Shown: piece after piece, positions 1 to 8,642 of the stretch | Numbering within the stretch: the first letter of the stretch is position 1 | Layout: the number at the start of each line of letters is the position of its first letter | NCBI GenBank assembly: GCA_937902315.1 | Contig: CALGUG010000033.1 | Span: 1 to 64,000, forward strand | DNA from: an uncultured Chloroflexales bacterium | GTDB taxonomy: Bacteria; Chloroflexota; Chloroflexia; Chloroflexales; Chloroflexaceae | Direction of reading: 5' to 3' | Length of the DNA: 64,000 bases | The notes under the pieces: model-generated | Database searches by the model: none | Seen by the model: the letters and a program-made list of their open reading frames with translations, nothing else | Told to the model about the DNA's origin: nothing | Translations under genes and position numbers: made by a program

Positions 1-57
<57 letters not shown>

Positions 58-271
58 TTGGTTCTTTATTAAGGTCTTATTCAGACCAGATGCACACTAA
101 GCTTGTTCTGTATAATATGTTGGTAAAGTGCTGCGCTACTCGGCAAAGAAAAACTAGCATCGCTATTTTCGAGCGAGCCAGCTTCGAAACGACCTCTTTA
201 CATTAGTCACTTCGCTCTGCCTTAGTTGTTTCGTTTACTCATTCGAGTGAAACGGCGTTGCGCTAACAACG
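58..271 (-). other. 16S rRNA precursor leader
   Basis: About 210 nt between the predicted rRNA promoter and the mature 16S end. It should be transcribed as precursor leader and removed by RNase processing. I see no protein-coding potential and no exact boxA match, so antitermination signals cannot be confirmed by eye. Confidence 0.6.
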
Positions 272-277
272 TGTGGG

Positions 278-306
278 ATTATAGCACCGGGGTAGGGTCT
301 TGTCAA
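278..306 (-). promoter_or_regulatory. rRNA operon promoter, consensus -35/-10
   Basis: On the minus strand TTGACA (306-301) and TATAAT (283-278) are separated by exactly 17 bp, a perfect sigma-70 consensus. Transcription would start near 271. The AT-rich stretch upstream (about 310-440) could act as an UP element; that part is inference. Confidence 0.88.
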
Positions 307-1010
307 ATCGGTCAACACAACTTCCAAAATCATTGCTTTATCGCATCAGAAAGAGAAATTCCAGCAACAAAACCAACAGAATTCCTGTAGCAATTTTTGG
401 TTATTTTCTCCAATTTTTCGCGAATTTTGTTATTTTTCCTGAATCGTTCGTTCTTGCGGTGTTGAACAAAGCGAGGCCCGGCGACGGGCCAAGAGGACTG
501 GCGCTGCACTCGTAGCTTGCGCTGGTGTAGCCAGTGTTCGGCTGTGAAGTTATCGCCGAGGGCAAGGTGGACTAGGCAGCGAAGAAGGCTATGCTAGTTC
601 CCTTGTTTGGGCATGGGTTGCTAGGCTTGGCTTTGAGGGTGGCCTCGCAGCGCGGGCTAGCCCACCTAGGTAGAGGGCGGGATGTTGGTAGCCGTAGGCG
701 GACGCGGTGAGAGCCTTGTTTAGGGTAGAAATCTCGCCGCTAAAGGGCTAAGCAGATCGTGCGGATGTGGTTTGGAAGGATAGATGGGCTCTGTACAAAG
801 GTGGGCCGAATAGGTAAACTCTGCCTAGAAGGCTGTCTTTTTGTTATTCGCTATCTGCTCGCTCGCATATGGAATGATTCTTGCGGCAGAATCGAATGAA
901 GATCGTATGTAGCAGCGGTTTTCAAAAAGGTTTGGAGTATAATGGCCCAACATCTTTATTGATCGATACGCTGATGCGTATCTGTACTACTCAATTGAAA
1001 GCAATATCTT
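307..1010. other. intergenic region between rRNA promoter and upp
   Basis: About 700 bp without a convincing gene. The left part (310-440) is AT-rich DNA upstream of the rRNA promoter. The middle holds an inverted family B repeat (685-745). A TATAAT at 938-943 could be the -10 of upp, but no good -35 is in place. Short open frames here lack Shine-Dalgarno sites and coding character. Confidence 0.5.
685..745 (-). repeat. family B interspersed repeat (inverted)
   Basis: Contains TTGGTAGCCGTAGGCGGACG and ends with CTCGCCGCTAAAG. The same ~60 bp unit recurs at least 17 times in the window, always between genes. Its ends (GGCGG ... CCGCC type) are imperfect inverted repeats. Confidence 0.7.
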
Positions 1011-1022
1011 GGAGGACAAACC

Positions 1023-1649
1023 ATGTCCGAAGTGCATGTGTCCAAGCACCCCCTTGTGCTCCACAAACTTGCGCTTTTACGCCGTGCAAGTACCGAGCCC
1101 AAAAAGTTCCGCGAGCTGGTTCGCGAGATCGCTCAACTGCTCTTCTATGAGGCTACTGCTGATCTTCAACTTGAAACCTGGACGGTACAAACACCTCTGG
1201 CCGAATGTGAAGGCCAACGCATCGCCGAACGCATCGCCTTTATTCCGATCTTACGCGCCGGTTTAGGCATGCAAGATGCTCTGCTCGATATTTTGCCCAC
1301 TGCGCATATCTGGCACCTCGGCCTCTACCGCGACCATACCACTCTCGAACCTGTCACCTATTACAACAAACTACCCGCCGAACCGAATATCGATCTCTCG
1401 ATCGTGCTCGACCCCATGCTGGCGACCGGCGGTTCTGCCATCGCAGCAATGGATATTCTGAAGAAGTGGGGCGCTAAGCGAATCAAGTTCTTGGGGCTTT
1501 TGGGCGCGCCAGAAGGCGTGAAGGCGCTGAGCGAGGCCCACCCCGATGTGCCAATCTATCTGGCTGGGCTTGATTCTCACCTCAACGATAAGGGCTACAT
1601 TGTGCCCGGTCTGGGAGATGCTGGCGACCGCCAATTCGGTACAGGATAA
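1023..1649 (+). CDS. upp: uracil phosphoribosyltransferase
   Basis: Converts uracil and PRPP to UMP in pyrimidine salvage; cytoplasmic. The 208-residue product has the normal family length. The PRPP-binding loop DPMLATGGSA is at residues 130-139, the PILRAGLGM segment at 75-83, and the uracil-binding C-terminus YIVPGLGDAGDRQFGT at 192-207. The start is fixed by GGAGG at 1011-1015, seven bases before the ATG. It stands alone between the rRNA promoter region and an MFS gene; the ~60 bp gap to that gene allows co-transcription but does not prove it. Identification is secure. Confidence 0.97.
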   Translation: MSEVHVSKHPLVLHKLALLRRASTEPKKFRELVREIAQLLFYEATADLQLETWTVQTPLAECEGQRIAERIAFIPILRAGLGMQDALLDILPTAHIWHLGLYRDHTTLEPVTYYNKLPAEPNIDLSIVLDPMLATGGSAIAAMDILKKWGAKRIKFLGLLGAPEGVKALSEAHPDVPIYLAGLDSHLNDKGYIVPGLGDAGDRQFGTG

Positions 1650-1711
1650 GCTAGGACGCCAGGTTCAGTATGTTGGGCCGTGTTGAAGCGATACTGTAGC
1701 AGGCGTACTCT

Positions 1712-2992
1712 ATGAATCTACTTTCCCCTATTACAAGCCGTTTACGATGGTTGCGCGATCCGGGAAGCGTGACCGAACGCAATATCCGCAATGTATTGAT
1801 CGACGGAGTTGGGGTTGGTTTGGTTAGCGGTGTCGCCACCTTCCTGCCCGTCTTTCTCGCCCGCCTCGGCGCATCGAACTTTTTGGTAGGTCTGCTCTCG
1901 GCGCTACCAGCATTGGCGGGGGCACTCTTCGCCTTGCCGGTAGGCAGCTTCCTCGGACGCCAGAAGAATATCGTTCCGTGGTATTCGAAAGCGCGTATCT
2001 GGGTGCTTGGCTCATATGCGCTCTTCGGCCTCATGCCCTTTATCTTCCCCGAATCGGCCATTCCGTGGGCGGTAATCGCGATCTGGGCCTTAGTCACCAT
2101 TCCCTCAACGATCGTAAATGTGGCCTTTACCTTGGTTATGAGCGGCGTAGCCGGGCCGCAACGGCGTATGTATTTGATGAGCCGCCGTTGGGGTACGCTT
2201 GGCGTCACTACCTCACTCACTGTGGCGGCGGTCGGTATCGTGTTGGAGATGATCGTCTTTCCGCTCAACTACCAAATCGTCTTTATCGCTTCGTTCTTAG
2301 GCGGCGTGGTGAGCTACATCTTCTCGAGCGCGATCACACTGCCCGACAATCCAGAGAGCCAGCAAAAAGCAGCGCCCTCTTGGGCTAGCCTGATCAAACA
2401 AGGTTGGCAGGGCTTGCGCTCTACCCCTGCCTTCGCCGCCTTTCTCTCGAGCGCGTTCATCTTCCGCTGCGGCGTCGGTATGGGCCTTCCGCTCTTCCCA
2501 CTCTATTGGGTGCACGAGGCGAATGCCAGCGACGCCTCGATCGGTATCATCAATATGGCGAATAGCAGTGTATTGCTGATCGCCTACTTCGCCTGGGCGA
2601 GTTGGTCGCGTCGCTACGGGGCGGCCCGGGTACTGATCATCACCAGCCTCGGCTTGGGCTTGTATCCTCTCATGACCTCCTTTACAGCATCGATCCCGCT
2701 GCTGGTTTTCTTCGCCGCCTTCGCAGGTTTCTGCGCTGCGGGCAACGACTTGGTCAACTTCGACCTGTTGTTAGACACCTGCCCCAAAGAGGATCAAGCC
2801 ACCTATGTGGGCTTCTACCAAACGACCCAAAACTTCGCTGTCTTCCTTATGCCAATGATCGGTACCTTGATCGCCGACTATTTCGGTATAGGAATAGCGC
2901 TGTTTGTTGCTGGAGGCTTGCGCATCTGCGGCTCGTTGCTCTTCTATCTGTTTAAGGTGGGCAAACAAGTGACAACAGCTCCAGCCAGTTAG
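1712..2992 (+). CDS. MFS transporter
   Basis: A 426-residue polytopic membrane protein with about 12 hydrophobic segments and a charged central loop near residues 215-230, the layout of the major facilitator superfamily. The first helix follows a polar stretch containing SVTERNIRNVLIDG, seen in MFS proteins of uncharacterised substrate. No substrate can be read from the sequence. It lies 62 bp after upp on the same strand and ends 31 bp before a methyltransferase gene. The Shine-Dalgarno site is weak. Superfamily assignment is good, function unknown. Confidence 0.85.
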   Translation: MNLLSPITSRLRWLRDPGSVTERNIRNVLIDGVGVGLVSGVATFLPVFLARLGASNFLVGLLSALPALAGALFALPVGSFLGRQKNIVPWYSKARIWVLGSYALFGLMPFIFPESAIPWAVIAIWALVTIPSTIVNVAFTLVMSGVAGPQRRMYLMSRRWGTLGVTTSLTVAAVGIVLEMIVFPLNYQIVFIASFLGGVVSYIFSSAITLPDNPESQQKAAPSWASLIKQGWQGLRSTPAFAAFLSSAFIFRCGVGMGLPLFPLYWVHEANASDASIGIINMANSSVLLIAYFAWASWSRRYGAARVLIITSLGLGLYPLMTSFTASIPLLVFFAAFAGFCAAGNDLVNFDLLLDTCPKEDQATYVGFYQTTQNFAVFLMPMIGTLIADYFGIGIALFVAGGLRICGSLLFYLFKVGKQVTTAPAS

Positions 2993-3023
2993 GGCATTAT
3001 CACTAGCGGGGAGGTTGCACAGT

Positions 3024-3920
3024 ATGAGTGAGGACACCCCACCTGAGAGGAACGAAAAAGCGGTCGGGCGGTTTGGGCGCGTTGTAGGCACACGGGGGAT
3101 CTACGATCAACGCAATCGCTTAAACGACTTAACGGGGAAAGAGTGGATGTACGCGCTGCGTTCGGTGATCTCTACCAGCTACCCAACCAGCGGGCCAGAT
3201 GCTTTCGCTCACCATCTACGGCGCGTACACCCTTCGCCCAAACCGCCCCAACTGATGGCCGAGCTGGTACGCTTCTTTACCAAAGCCAATGGGCACGTGC
3301 TCGATCCCTTTGCAGGCGTGGGTGGCACGCTGTTGGCTTGCTCGCTGGAAGGGCGGAGCGCGGTTGGGATCGAACTTTCGAGCGACTATATCGCCTGTTA
3401 CCACCAAGTCTGCAAAGAATTGGGAATCGCCGCTCAACCTCTGATCCAAGGTGATGCACGCCACCTGCAGAGCTACGCGGCGGTGAGGCAGCAGTCCTTC
3501 GACCTGATTTTGACCGACCCACCCTATGCCCAGATGCAAGCTCGCAGCAAAACGGGCGAGAAGAAGAAACGCGGCCAAGCCCAGCCGACCCCCTTCACCA
3601 GATCGCGCAACGACTTAGGCAATCTCTCCTACAACGACTTTCTGGTGGCTCTGCAGGCGATCGTCGAACAAGCGCTGCCGTTACTGAAACCAAAGGGCCA
3701 TCTGGTGCTCTTCACCAAAGATCTTCAGCCAAGCCCAGAACACCACAATATGCTGCACGCCGACATTGTGGCGCAGCTTATGCCGATAACAAACCTATCG
3801 TACCGAGGCTATCGGATCTGGTACGATCAGAGTCTCAATCTCTATCCCTTCGGCTATCCTTTCTCGTTTGTTGCCAACCAAGTGCACCAGTTTATTTTGA
3901 TCTTCCGCAAAGAAGCCTGA
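3024..3920 (+). CDS. DNA methyltransferase (amino-MTase type), solitary
   Basis: S-adenosylmethionine-dependent methyltransferase of 298 residues, probably acting on DNA amino groups. Motif I is DPFAGVGG at residues 94-101, the SAM ribose acidic residue lies in GIELS near 115-119, and the catalytic DPPY is at 165-168. The order is motif I before DPPY, unlike the common beta class, where DPPY comes first. The segment HLRRVHPSPKPPQLMAELV precedes motif I. ATG 3024 is chosen because GGGGAGG sits about 8 bases upstream; a TTG three codons earlier is less likely. No restriction enzyme gene is adjacent, so it may be an orphan regulator or a tRNA/DNA MTase of the same fold. Confidence 0.8.
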   Translation: MSEDTPPERNEKAVGRFGRVVGTRGIYDQRNRLNDLTGKEWMYALRSVISTSYPTSGPDAFAHHLRRVHPSPKPPQLMAELVRFFTKANGHVLDPFAGVGGTLLACSLEGRSAVGIELSSDYIACYHQVCKELGIAAQPLIQGDARHLQSYAAVRQQSFDLILTDPPYAQMQARSKTGEKKKRGQAQPTPFTRSRNDLGNLSYNDFLVALQAIVEQALPLLKPKGHLVLFTKDLQPSPEHHNMLHADIVAQLMPITNLSYRGYRIWYDQSLNLYPFGYPFSFVANQVHQFILIFRKEA

Positions 3921-3994
3921 TATCACGTTCGCTGATGTGCAGGTTCGCAACACGCAGAACAAGGGAAAGCGTATAACGAGCTTCAAGTCGCATC

Positions 3995-4124
3995 ATAGCA
4001 AATCCGTTTAACAACTTGCGCTCTTGTAACACAGGAAGGACAAAAACGGAGAAAGGGGAATAAAAATAGTTACGTTCCACTCTGCCGAAGGCCAAATAAA
4101 AAGTAAACAACTAGATTCGGTATC
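3995..4124 (+). repeat. family A interspersed repeat
   Basis: Left end AGCAAATCCGTTTAAC, core TTCCACTCTGCCGAAGGCC and right end near GATTCGGTATC match the family A plan found about ten times in the window. This copy lacks the large internal hairpin. Confidence 0.7.
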
Positions 4125-4130
4125 AACACA

Positions 4131-4160
4131 AAAGCGAGAGGAACTACACCCCTCTCGCTT
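4131..4160 (-). terminator. rho-independent terminator of the DedA operon
   Basis: The minus strand reads AAGCGAGAGG, a short loop, then CCTCTCGCTTTT. The 10-bp stem with a short T tract lies just downstream of the small membrane protein gene. Confidence 0.75.
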
Positions 4161-4186
4161 CGGTATATCTTATGTCTATCGCGTTT

Positions 4187-4447
4187 TCAGGATTCTTCGG
4201 GGAGGCTAGCGCGGGCAAGACGGCGTAAGGCGATCTCTTCTCGTTCGCGTCGATAACAATACCAAGCATAGAAGACCAAAGCGGGCAGCAACCAGATCCA
4301 GTGGCGCTCCAATTGCATCAGATCATCGTAAAAAGCTTGGATGCGACGCAAAGCGAAACGCTCGACGATCATATCCTCGATAACAGCAAAACGGCTCTTG
4401 GGCTGTTGTGTCCCTTTCCTAAACGGTAAACGCGATAAGATACTCAT
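4187..4447 (-). CDS. small membrane protein, hypothetical
   Basis: An 86-residue protein of unknown function. A basic N-terminus is followed by amphipathic sequence and one membrane segment around residues 50-64 (WIWLLPALVFYAWYCYR), then a charged tail. Its start lies 3 bp past the DedA stop codon and a terminator follows, so it is almost certainly co-transcribed with, and may work with, the DedA protein. No family recognised. Confidence 0.7.
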   Translation of the reverse strand: MSILSRLPFRKGTQQPKSRFAVIEDMIVERFALRRIQAFYDDLMQLERHWIWLLPALVFYAWYCYRREREEIALRRLARASLPEES

Positions 4448-4450
4448 AGC

Positions 4451-5110
4451 TTAAGCCTTCGAAGTAGGATCACTCACGCTTTTGTTCTGGAGGTACGAGC
4501 GAACTCGCATCACAATAAAAATTATAACGGCAAGAATCAGGACGATCAAGGTAAACTTCTGATAGCGGTCTACATAATCGAGAATCAATTCCCAGTTCTC
4601 TGCCAAAATAAGGCCGGCGACCGAAAGGACCGTGGTCCAGATCGCGCTACCCAAAGTGGTGAAGATCAAGAAGGTTCCCATCGGCATGCGGTTCATACCA
4701 GCGGGCAAAGAGATCAAGCTACGAATAATCGGAATCAAACGGCCAAAGAAGACCACAGGCTGGCGATAGCGGTTGAAGAAATCCATCGCGCGATCGAGGT
4801 CGCTCTCCGAAAGGAAGAAATAGCGACCGAAGCGGCGAATGAAGTTTCGAACGATCGGTTCATCTGCCCATAAACCGATATAGTAAAGAATTATTGCCCC
4901 CACTACAGAACCAATCGTTCCGGCCAAAATAATGCCAAGGAGGGTGAATTCTCCCTTAACAACCAAGAAACCAGCCAGAGGCATTACCAACTCTGAAGGA
5001 ATAGGCGGAAAAAGATTTTCAATGCACATAATAAGCGCGATTCCGACATATCCTAAAGCTTGAATGCCTTGTTCTATCCAAATCCGCATTTGATCAATAA
5101 TCTCGGACAT
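4451..5110 (-). CDS. DedA family membrane protein
   Basis: A 219-residue integral membrane protein of the DedA/SNARE-associated (VTT) family; members are linked to lipid scrambling or transport and membrane homeostasis. Diagnostic motifs are ENLFPPIPSE at residues 31-40 and GRLIPIIRSLISLPAG at 123-138, with acidic and arginine residues embedded near membranes. Length fits the family. A good TTGACA-17-TACAAT promoter lies upstream, and the small membrane protein follows 3 bp downstream in the same operon. The transported lipid cannot be told from sequence. Confidence 0.92.
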   Translation of the reverse strand: MSEIIDQMRIWIEQGIQALGYVGIALIMCIENLFPPIPSELVMPLAGFLVVKGEFTLLGIILAGTIGSVVGAIILYYIGLWADEPIVRNFIRRFGRYFFLSESDLDRAMDFFNRYRQPVVFFGRLIPIIRSLISLPAGMNRMPMGTFLIFTTLGSAIWTTVLSVAGLILAENWELILDYVDRYQKFTLIVLILAVIIFIVMRVRSYLQNKSVSDPTSKA

Positions 5111-5157
5111 AGAAACCCTTCTTTTTTCTAATACTATCTAAAACATGAGCCGCAGGG

Positions 5158-5186
5158 ATTGTATAAGATCGACCTACTTGTGTCAA
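5158..5186 (-). promoter_or_regulatory. promoter of dedA operon
   Basis: On the minus strand TTGACA (5186-5181), a 17-bp spacer and TACAAT (5163-5158), about 50 bp before the DedA start codon. One mismatch to the sigma-70 consensus. Confidence 0.75.
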
Positions 5187-5311
5187 TGAGAGCTTAATGA
5201 AAGAAACAAGAAAATATCTGATCATCATCTAGAAAAATACGTTTCAAAAAACCAAGTTTTTTCTCTATAACAAAGCTAGTACTTGCGGGCTATTACGTCT
5301 AACAACCTTTC

Positions 5312-5320
5312 TGATATACT
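5312..5320 (+). promoter_or_regulatory. extended -10 promoter of pilin gene
   Basis: TGATATACT is an extended -10 (TGnTATACT) about 50 bp before the Flp pilin start. No clear -35 is present, as expected for extended -10 promoters. Confidence 0.5.
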
Positions 5321-5371
5321 AAAAATAATCTTGATAATGAGGTATTTATATCCCCAAAAGGAGGTTTTATC

Positions 5372-5596
5372 ATGCGGTCCTTAGCCAGAGGCGCGCATAT
5401 GCTCCAACATCTCTTCTATTCATTGTCCTTAAGAGCTTGGGCAAGCCTACGTCTAGCTACTCCGGGGCAAGGACTGGTCGAGTATGGTCTTATCTTGGTT
5501 CTCATTATGGTCGTGTGTGTCGGCATTCTAACCATGACAGGCAACATTATCAGCGAAGTCTGGTATTCAAAGTTAGTACCTGCCTTGGATCGCTAA
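5372..5596 (+). CDS. Flp/Fap-type pilin
   Basis: A 74-residue prepilin of the Flp (Tad-type IV pilus) family. A long 32-residue leader ends with PGQ; the cleavage site would be after Gly32, giving the Flp hallmark G-QGLVEY with Glu at +5 and the EY pair at 37-38, followed by a hydrophobic helix (residues 39-60). AAAGGAGG at 5357-5364 fixes the start. It should be processed by a TadV-type prepilin peptidase and assembled into thin pili, but no tad or cpa genes are nearby. A strong terminator follows, so it is monocistronic. Confidence 0.88.
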   Translation: MRSLARGAHMLQHLFYSLSLRAWASLRLATPGQGLVEYGLILVLIMVVCVGILTMTGNIISEVWYSKLVPALDR

Positions 5597-5663
5597 TTGT
5601 AGTTCATTGTACTTGTTTTTGTCTCCTTTATTCAATTTAGCCTTACTTCATTATCAAGATCTG

Positions 5664-5697
5664 GAAGAGTCGGATTGTTCGCAATCCGGCTCTTTCA
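5664..5697 (+). terminator. rho-independent terminator of pilin gene
   Basis: A hairpin with stem AGAGTCGGATTG / CAATCCGGCTCT and a TTCG tetraloop, about 70 bp after the pilin stop codon. Confidence 0.8.
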
Positions 5698-6122
5698 GTT
5701 TATCTAGGCCGCAGCAATAGCGCAACAGCTCGCTGAGCTTGGGTAGTTTCGGCCTTCGCTTAAGCGCCCGTTGCGTATAGTGCGACCCAAATCTGACTCA
5801 TAATTTCGTCTTTTAGCGGCGAGGACTTGTACCCCAAGCAAGGCGCATAGCGCGTCCGCCTACGGCTACCAACACCCTGCCCGCCACCCAGATGGGCTAG
5901 CCCCTGCCGAAAGCGCCCCCACCACAACGAAACAAACCTGATATGCAGAGTTGAAGAGTGCGCACAAAGCCTTGCCTAGTTCGTTTAGCCATTGCCAAAA
6001 ACACTCAAATGAGCTTTTAAAAAGAGAATCGTATAAGCGCCGCATTGCTGTGTATATTCAGCTATATCGAGGCTAAAGTTGTTTAAAACGAGCAAATGAT
6101 AAGTACCTTTATCGGTTAGATC
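5698..6122. other. intergenic region before mrp
   Basis: About 425 bp without a gene. It holds one direct family B repeat (5811-5872) and otherwise unremarkable sequence up to the mrp promoter. Confidence 0.5.
5811..5872 (+). repeat. family B interspersed repeat
   Basis: Begins TTTAGCGGCGAGG and ends GCGCGTCCGCCTACGGCTAC, matching the 60-bp family B unit. There is no inverted partner in this gap. Confidence 0.7.
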
Positions 6123-6131
6123 TGGTATAAT
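6123..6131 (+). promoter_or_regulatory. extended -10 promoter of mrp
   Basis: TGGTATAAT, a perfect extended -10, lies 48 bp before the mrp start. The same TGGTAtnAT pattern recurs before several genes in this window. Confidence 0.6.
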
Positions 6132-6179
6132 TCTAAACGTTATATCTTTCAATCAAAGCCTATACTTGGAGTATAGATT

Positions 6180-7262
6180 ATGGGTCTATTTTCTCGCGGG
6201 GAGGCTGCTGTTACCGAGCAGCAGGTTCTAGCAGCGTTAAGTACGGTGCAAGAACCCGAGTTGGGCGGCGACCTTGTCTCGCGTAAAATGATAAAGAATG
6301 TATCGGTGCGCGGCGGGGCGGTTTCCTTCGCAGTGGAGCTCACAACTCCAGCCTGCCCCCTGAAGGACGAAATCCAAGCGGCTTGCGAAAATGCCGTTCG
6401 TGCGATTCCGGGTGTCAGCGAAGTCGCGATCGAGTTCACCGCTAACGTAAAGCCACGCGGTATCCCTGATGCGGCCTCCATTCCGGGTGTGGCTCATGTA
6501 ATCGCCGTAGCTGCTGGCAAAGGTGGCGTAGGCAAATCGACCCTGTCGGCCAACCTGGCTGTGGCTCTGGCCCAAGAGGGCGCGCGAGTCGGCTTGCTTG
6601 ATGCCGATGTCTATGGGCCATCGACCCCCTTAATGATGGGCGTCTATGGTCAGCCCCAAGCCTTTGAAAACGAGCAAGGCCAGCCGGTGATCGTACCGCT
6701 CGAAGCGCACGGCGTAAAGGTGATGTCGGTCGGCTTTATGATCGACGAGAGCCAGCCTGTGATCTGGCGTGGCCCCATGGTGACGCAACTGCTGCGCCAA
6801 TTCCTCTATAACGTTGACTGGGCGCCGCTCGACTATCTGATCATCGACATGCCCCCTGGAACGGGCGATGTAGCGCTCACTTTGGCGCAATCGCTGCCGA
6901 TCGATGGCGCAGTGATTGTGACCACGCCCCAACATGTCGCCACCGCTGACGTGTTGAAGGGCATGCAGATGTTCAAGAAGGTCAATGTGCCGCTCTTGGG
7001 CATCGTCGAAAACATGGCCTACTTTGTTGCTCCTGACACAGGCAAACGCTACGATATTTTCGGAGAAGGCGGGGCGTCACGCCTAGCACAACAGGTTGGC
7101 GTACCGCTTTTGGGTCAAGTTCCAATCGGTATGAGCGTGCGTAGTGGTGGTGACGAAGGCCGGCCAGCAGTCACAAGCAACGCCGATGACGCCTATGCCA
7201 CTGTGTTCCGCCAGATCGCGCAACAAGTTGCTGCTCGTGTGAGCGTGCTGGCTGCTGCCTAA
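6180..7262 (+). CDS. mrp: Mrp/NBP35-type iron-sulfur carrier ATPase
   Basis: A 360-residue P-loop ATPase that carries and delivers Fe-S clusters to apoproteins. An N-terminal MIP18/DUF59 domain (about residues 11-88, with Cys in TTPACPLKD) is joined to an NBP35/ParA ATPase whose deviant Walker A is GKGGVGKST at 113-121; MPPGTGD follows as the switch region. The usual CPxC after VENM is absent: the sequence reads VENMAYFVAPDTG, a Cys-less variant that also occurs in other phyla. The extended -10 promoter and a hairpin after the gene suggest a single-gene unit. Placement next to moaA fits Fe-S enzyme biogenesis. Confidence 0.93.
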   Translation: MGLFSRGEAAVTEQQVLAALSTVQEPELGGDLVSRKMIKNVSVRGGAVSFAVELTTPACPLKDEIQAACENAVRAIPGVSEVAIEFTANVKPRGIPDAASIPGVAHVIAVAAGKGGVGKSTLSANLAVALAQEGARVGLLDADVYGPSTPLMMGVYGQPQAFENEQGQPVIVPLEAHGVKVMSVGFMIDESQPVIWRGPMVTQLLRQFLYNVDWAPLDYLIIDMPPGTGDVALTLAQSLPIDGAVIVTTPQHVATADVLKGMQMFKKVNVPLLGIVENMAYFVAPDTGKRYDIFGEGGASRLAQQVGVPLLGQVPIGMSVRSGGDEGRPAVTSNADDAYATVFRQIAQQVAARVSVLAAA

Positions 7263-7286
7263 ATCTATCCGATCTTCAAAGCTAAA

Positions 7287-7327
7287 GACGAGATGCGCAA
7301 CGAACACACCCAATTGTGCATCTCGTC
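7287..7327 (+). terminator. hairpin after mrp, possible terminator
   Basis: The 10-bp stem GACGAGATGC / GCATCTCGTC has a ~20-nt loop and only a weak T-rich tail. Termination is plausible but not strong. Confidence 0.5.
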
Positions 7328-7387
7328 ATTTCAGCAACGAGGCTAGAGACAGCATTACGCAGCTCTGGATGAAGCCGGAGAAGTCTT

Positions 7388-8449
7388 ATGGCTAAGATCT
7401 CGTTTTCCGATACGATACCCCTGATACACACCGCCTCACATCAGTTGCCCACGTACCCTACCGATCAACCCGCGCTTGATGGTTTTGGGCGACGAATCGA
7501 CTATCTGCGCATTTCGCTGACCGACCGCTGCAATATGCGCTGCGTGTATTGTATGCCTGCCGAAGGTATACGTTTTGCCAAGCGAGCCGAGTTGCTCGAC
7601 AACGACGAATTGCTGCTGGTTGTACGGGCTGCTGCTGCCGCCGGCTTCCGCAAATTGCGCCTAACGGGCGGTGAGCCGCTGTTGCGCCCCAACATCGTTG
7701 AATTGGTGCGCGAAATGAAGGCGACGCCGGGAATCGAGCATATCGCCATGACGACCAATGCCCTGCGTCTACGAGCTTTAGCCAAGCCCCTGAAAGAGGC
7801 TGGGCTTGACCGCGTCAACATCAGTATCGACAGCCTTGACGCTCAGAAGTTCCGCCAGATGACGCGCGGCGGCAAACTCGAAGAGGTCTGGGCAGGCATC
7901 CATGCGGCCGAAGAGGCGGGTCTAACACCAATCAAACTGAACGCGGTGGTGGTGCGCGGAATGAACGACGACGAGGTCGTCGATCTGGCGCGCATAACGC
8001 TTGAACACCCTTGGCAGTTCCGCTTTATCGAGGTGATGCCGCTCACAGGCGTGGCAGGCTTGGCCCAAGATGGCGTGATTAGCAGCGCCGAACTGATCGA
8101 GCGTTTGGAAGCGGTCTTTGGCAAGCTGGAAGAGCTGGGCATGGGCGCGAGCGATCCGGCGCGGCTGTACCGCATTCCGGGCGCAAAGGGCAAGATCGGC
8201 TTTATCAGCAGCGTAACCGATCCCTTCTGTGCGACCTGCAACCGCATGCGACTCACCGCCGACGGGCGTCTGCACCTCTGTCTGTTACGCGACGACGAGC
8301 ACGATCTGCGGGCCGCCATTCGGGCTGGCGCGACCCAAGACGAGATTGAGCAGCGTATTCGCCATGCGATCGCGATGAAGCCTTGGGGACACGGTTTGCC
8401 CGAAGGTGTGCTGCCTACTGTACGAACGATGTCGCAGTTAGGCGGCTAG
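7388..8449 (+). CDS. moaA: GTP 3',8-cyclase (molybdenum cofactor biosynthesis)
   Basis: A radical SAM enzyme catalysing the first step of molybdopterin synthesis, GTP to 3',8-cyclo-GTP. The N-terminal 4Fe-4S site is CNMRCVYC (Cys48, 52, 55); TGGEPLLRP and NISIDSL are the conserved SAM/GTP segments. The C-terminal second cluster is CATCNRMRLTADGRLHLC. The protein ends in the Gly-Gly needed for activity. At 353 residues it has a ~35-residue N-terminal extension over the shortest homologues. CGGAGAAG precedes the ATG. No other moa or moe gene is in the window. Confidence 0.97.
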   Translation: MAKISFSDTIPLIHTASHQLPTYPTDQPALDGFGRRIDYLRISLTDRCNMRCVYCMPAEGIRFAKRAELLDNDELLLVVRAAAAAGFRKLRLTGGEPLLRPNIVELVREMKATPGIEHIAMTTNALRLRALAKPLKEAGLDRVNISIDSLDAQKFRQMTRGGKLEEVWAGIHAAEEAGLTPIKLNAVVVRGMNDDEVVDLARITLEHPWQFRFIEVMPLTGVAGLAQDGVISSAELIERLEAVFGKLEELGMGASDPARLYRIPGAKGKIGFISSVTDPFCATCNRMRLTADGRLHLCLLRDDEHDLRAAIRAGATQDEIEQRIRHAIAMKPWGHGLPEGVLPTVRTMSQLGG

Positions 8450-8471
8450 CCAGAGCTTGAATGCGCTCCGC

Positions 8472-8641
8472 TAGCTGATCCGTTTGATCACTTCTTTGCT
8501 TTCTAGCCTTCGGTAGAGTGGAAATCAACTAGCTTTTGTTATGTGGTATTTTGCGCTGTCGCGCGAAATACCACATTAATTTTGCCCGATTTTTGTTTTC
8601 TTGCATTGCGAGAATGAACGTTTTTAAGCGGATTCGATATC
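8472..8641 (-). repeat. family A interspersed repeat (inverted) with hairpin
   Basis: First of two tandem inverted family A copies after moaA. It contains GCCTTCGGTAGAGTGGAA and ends near AAGCGGATTCGATATC. Inside, 8541-8556 and 8561-8576 form a 16-bp stem (arms ATGTGGTA and TACCACAT around a TTTGCGC / GCGCGAAA core, one wobble pair). Confidence 0.7.
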
Positions 8642-8642
8642 A

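Noticed and set aside
300..515. 71-codon ORF beside the rRNA promoter
   Set aside because: Lies across the AT-rich upstream region of the promoter, with no ribosome site or motif.
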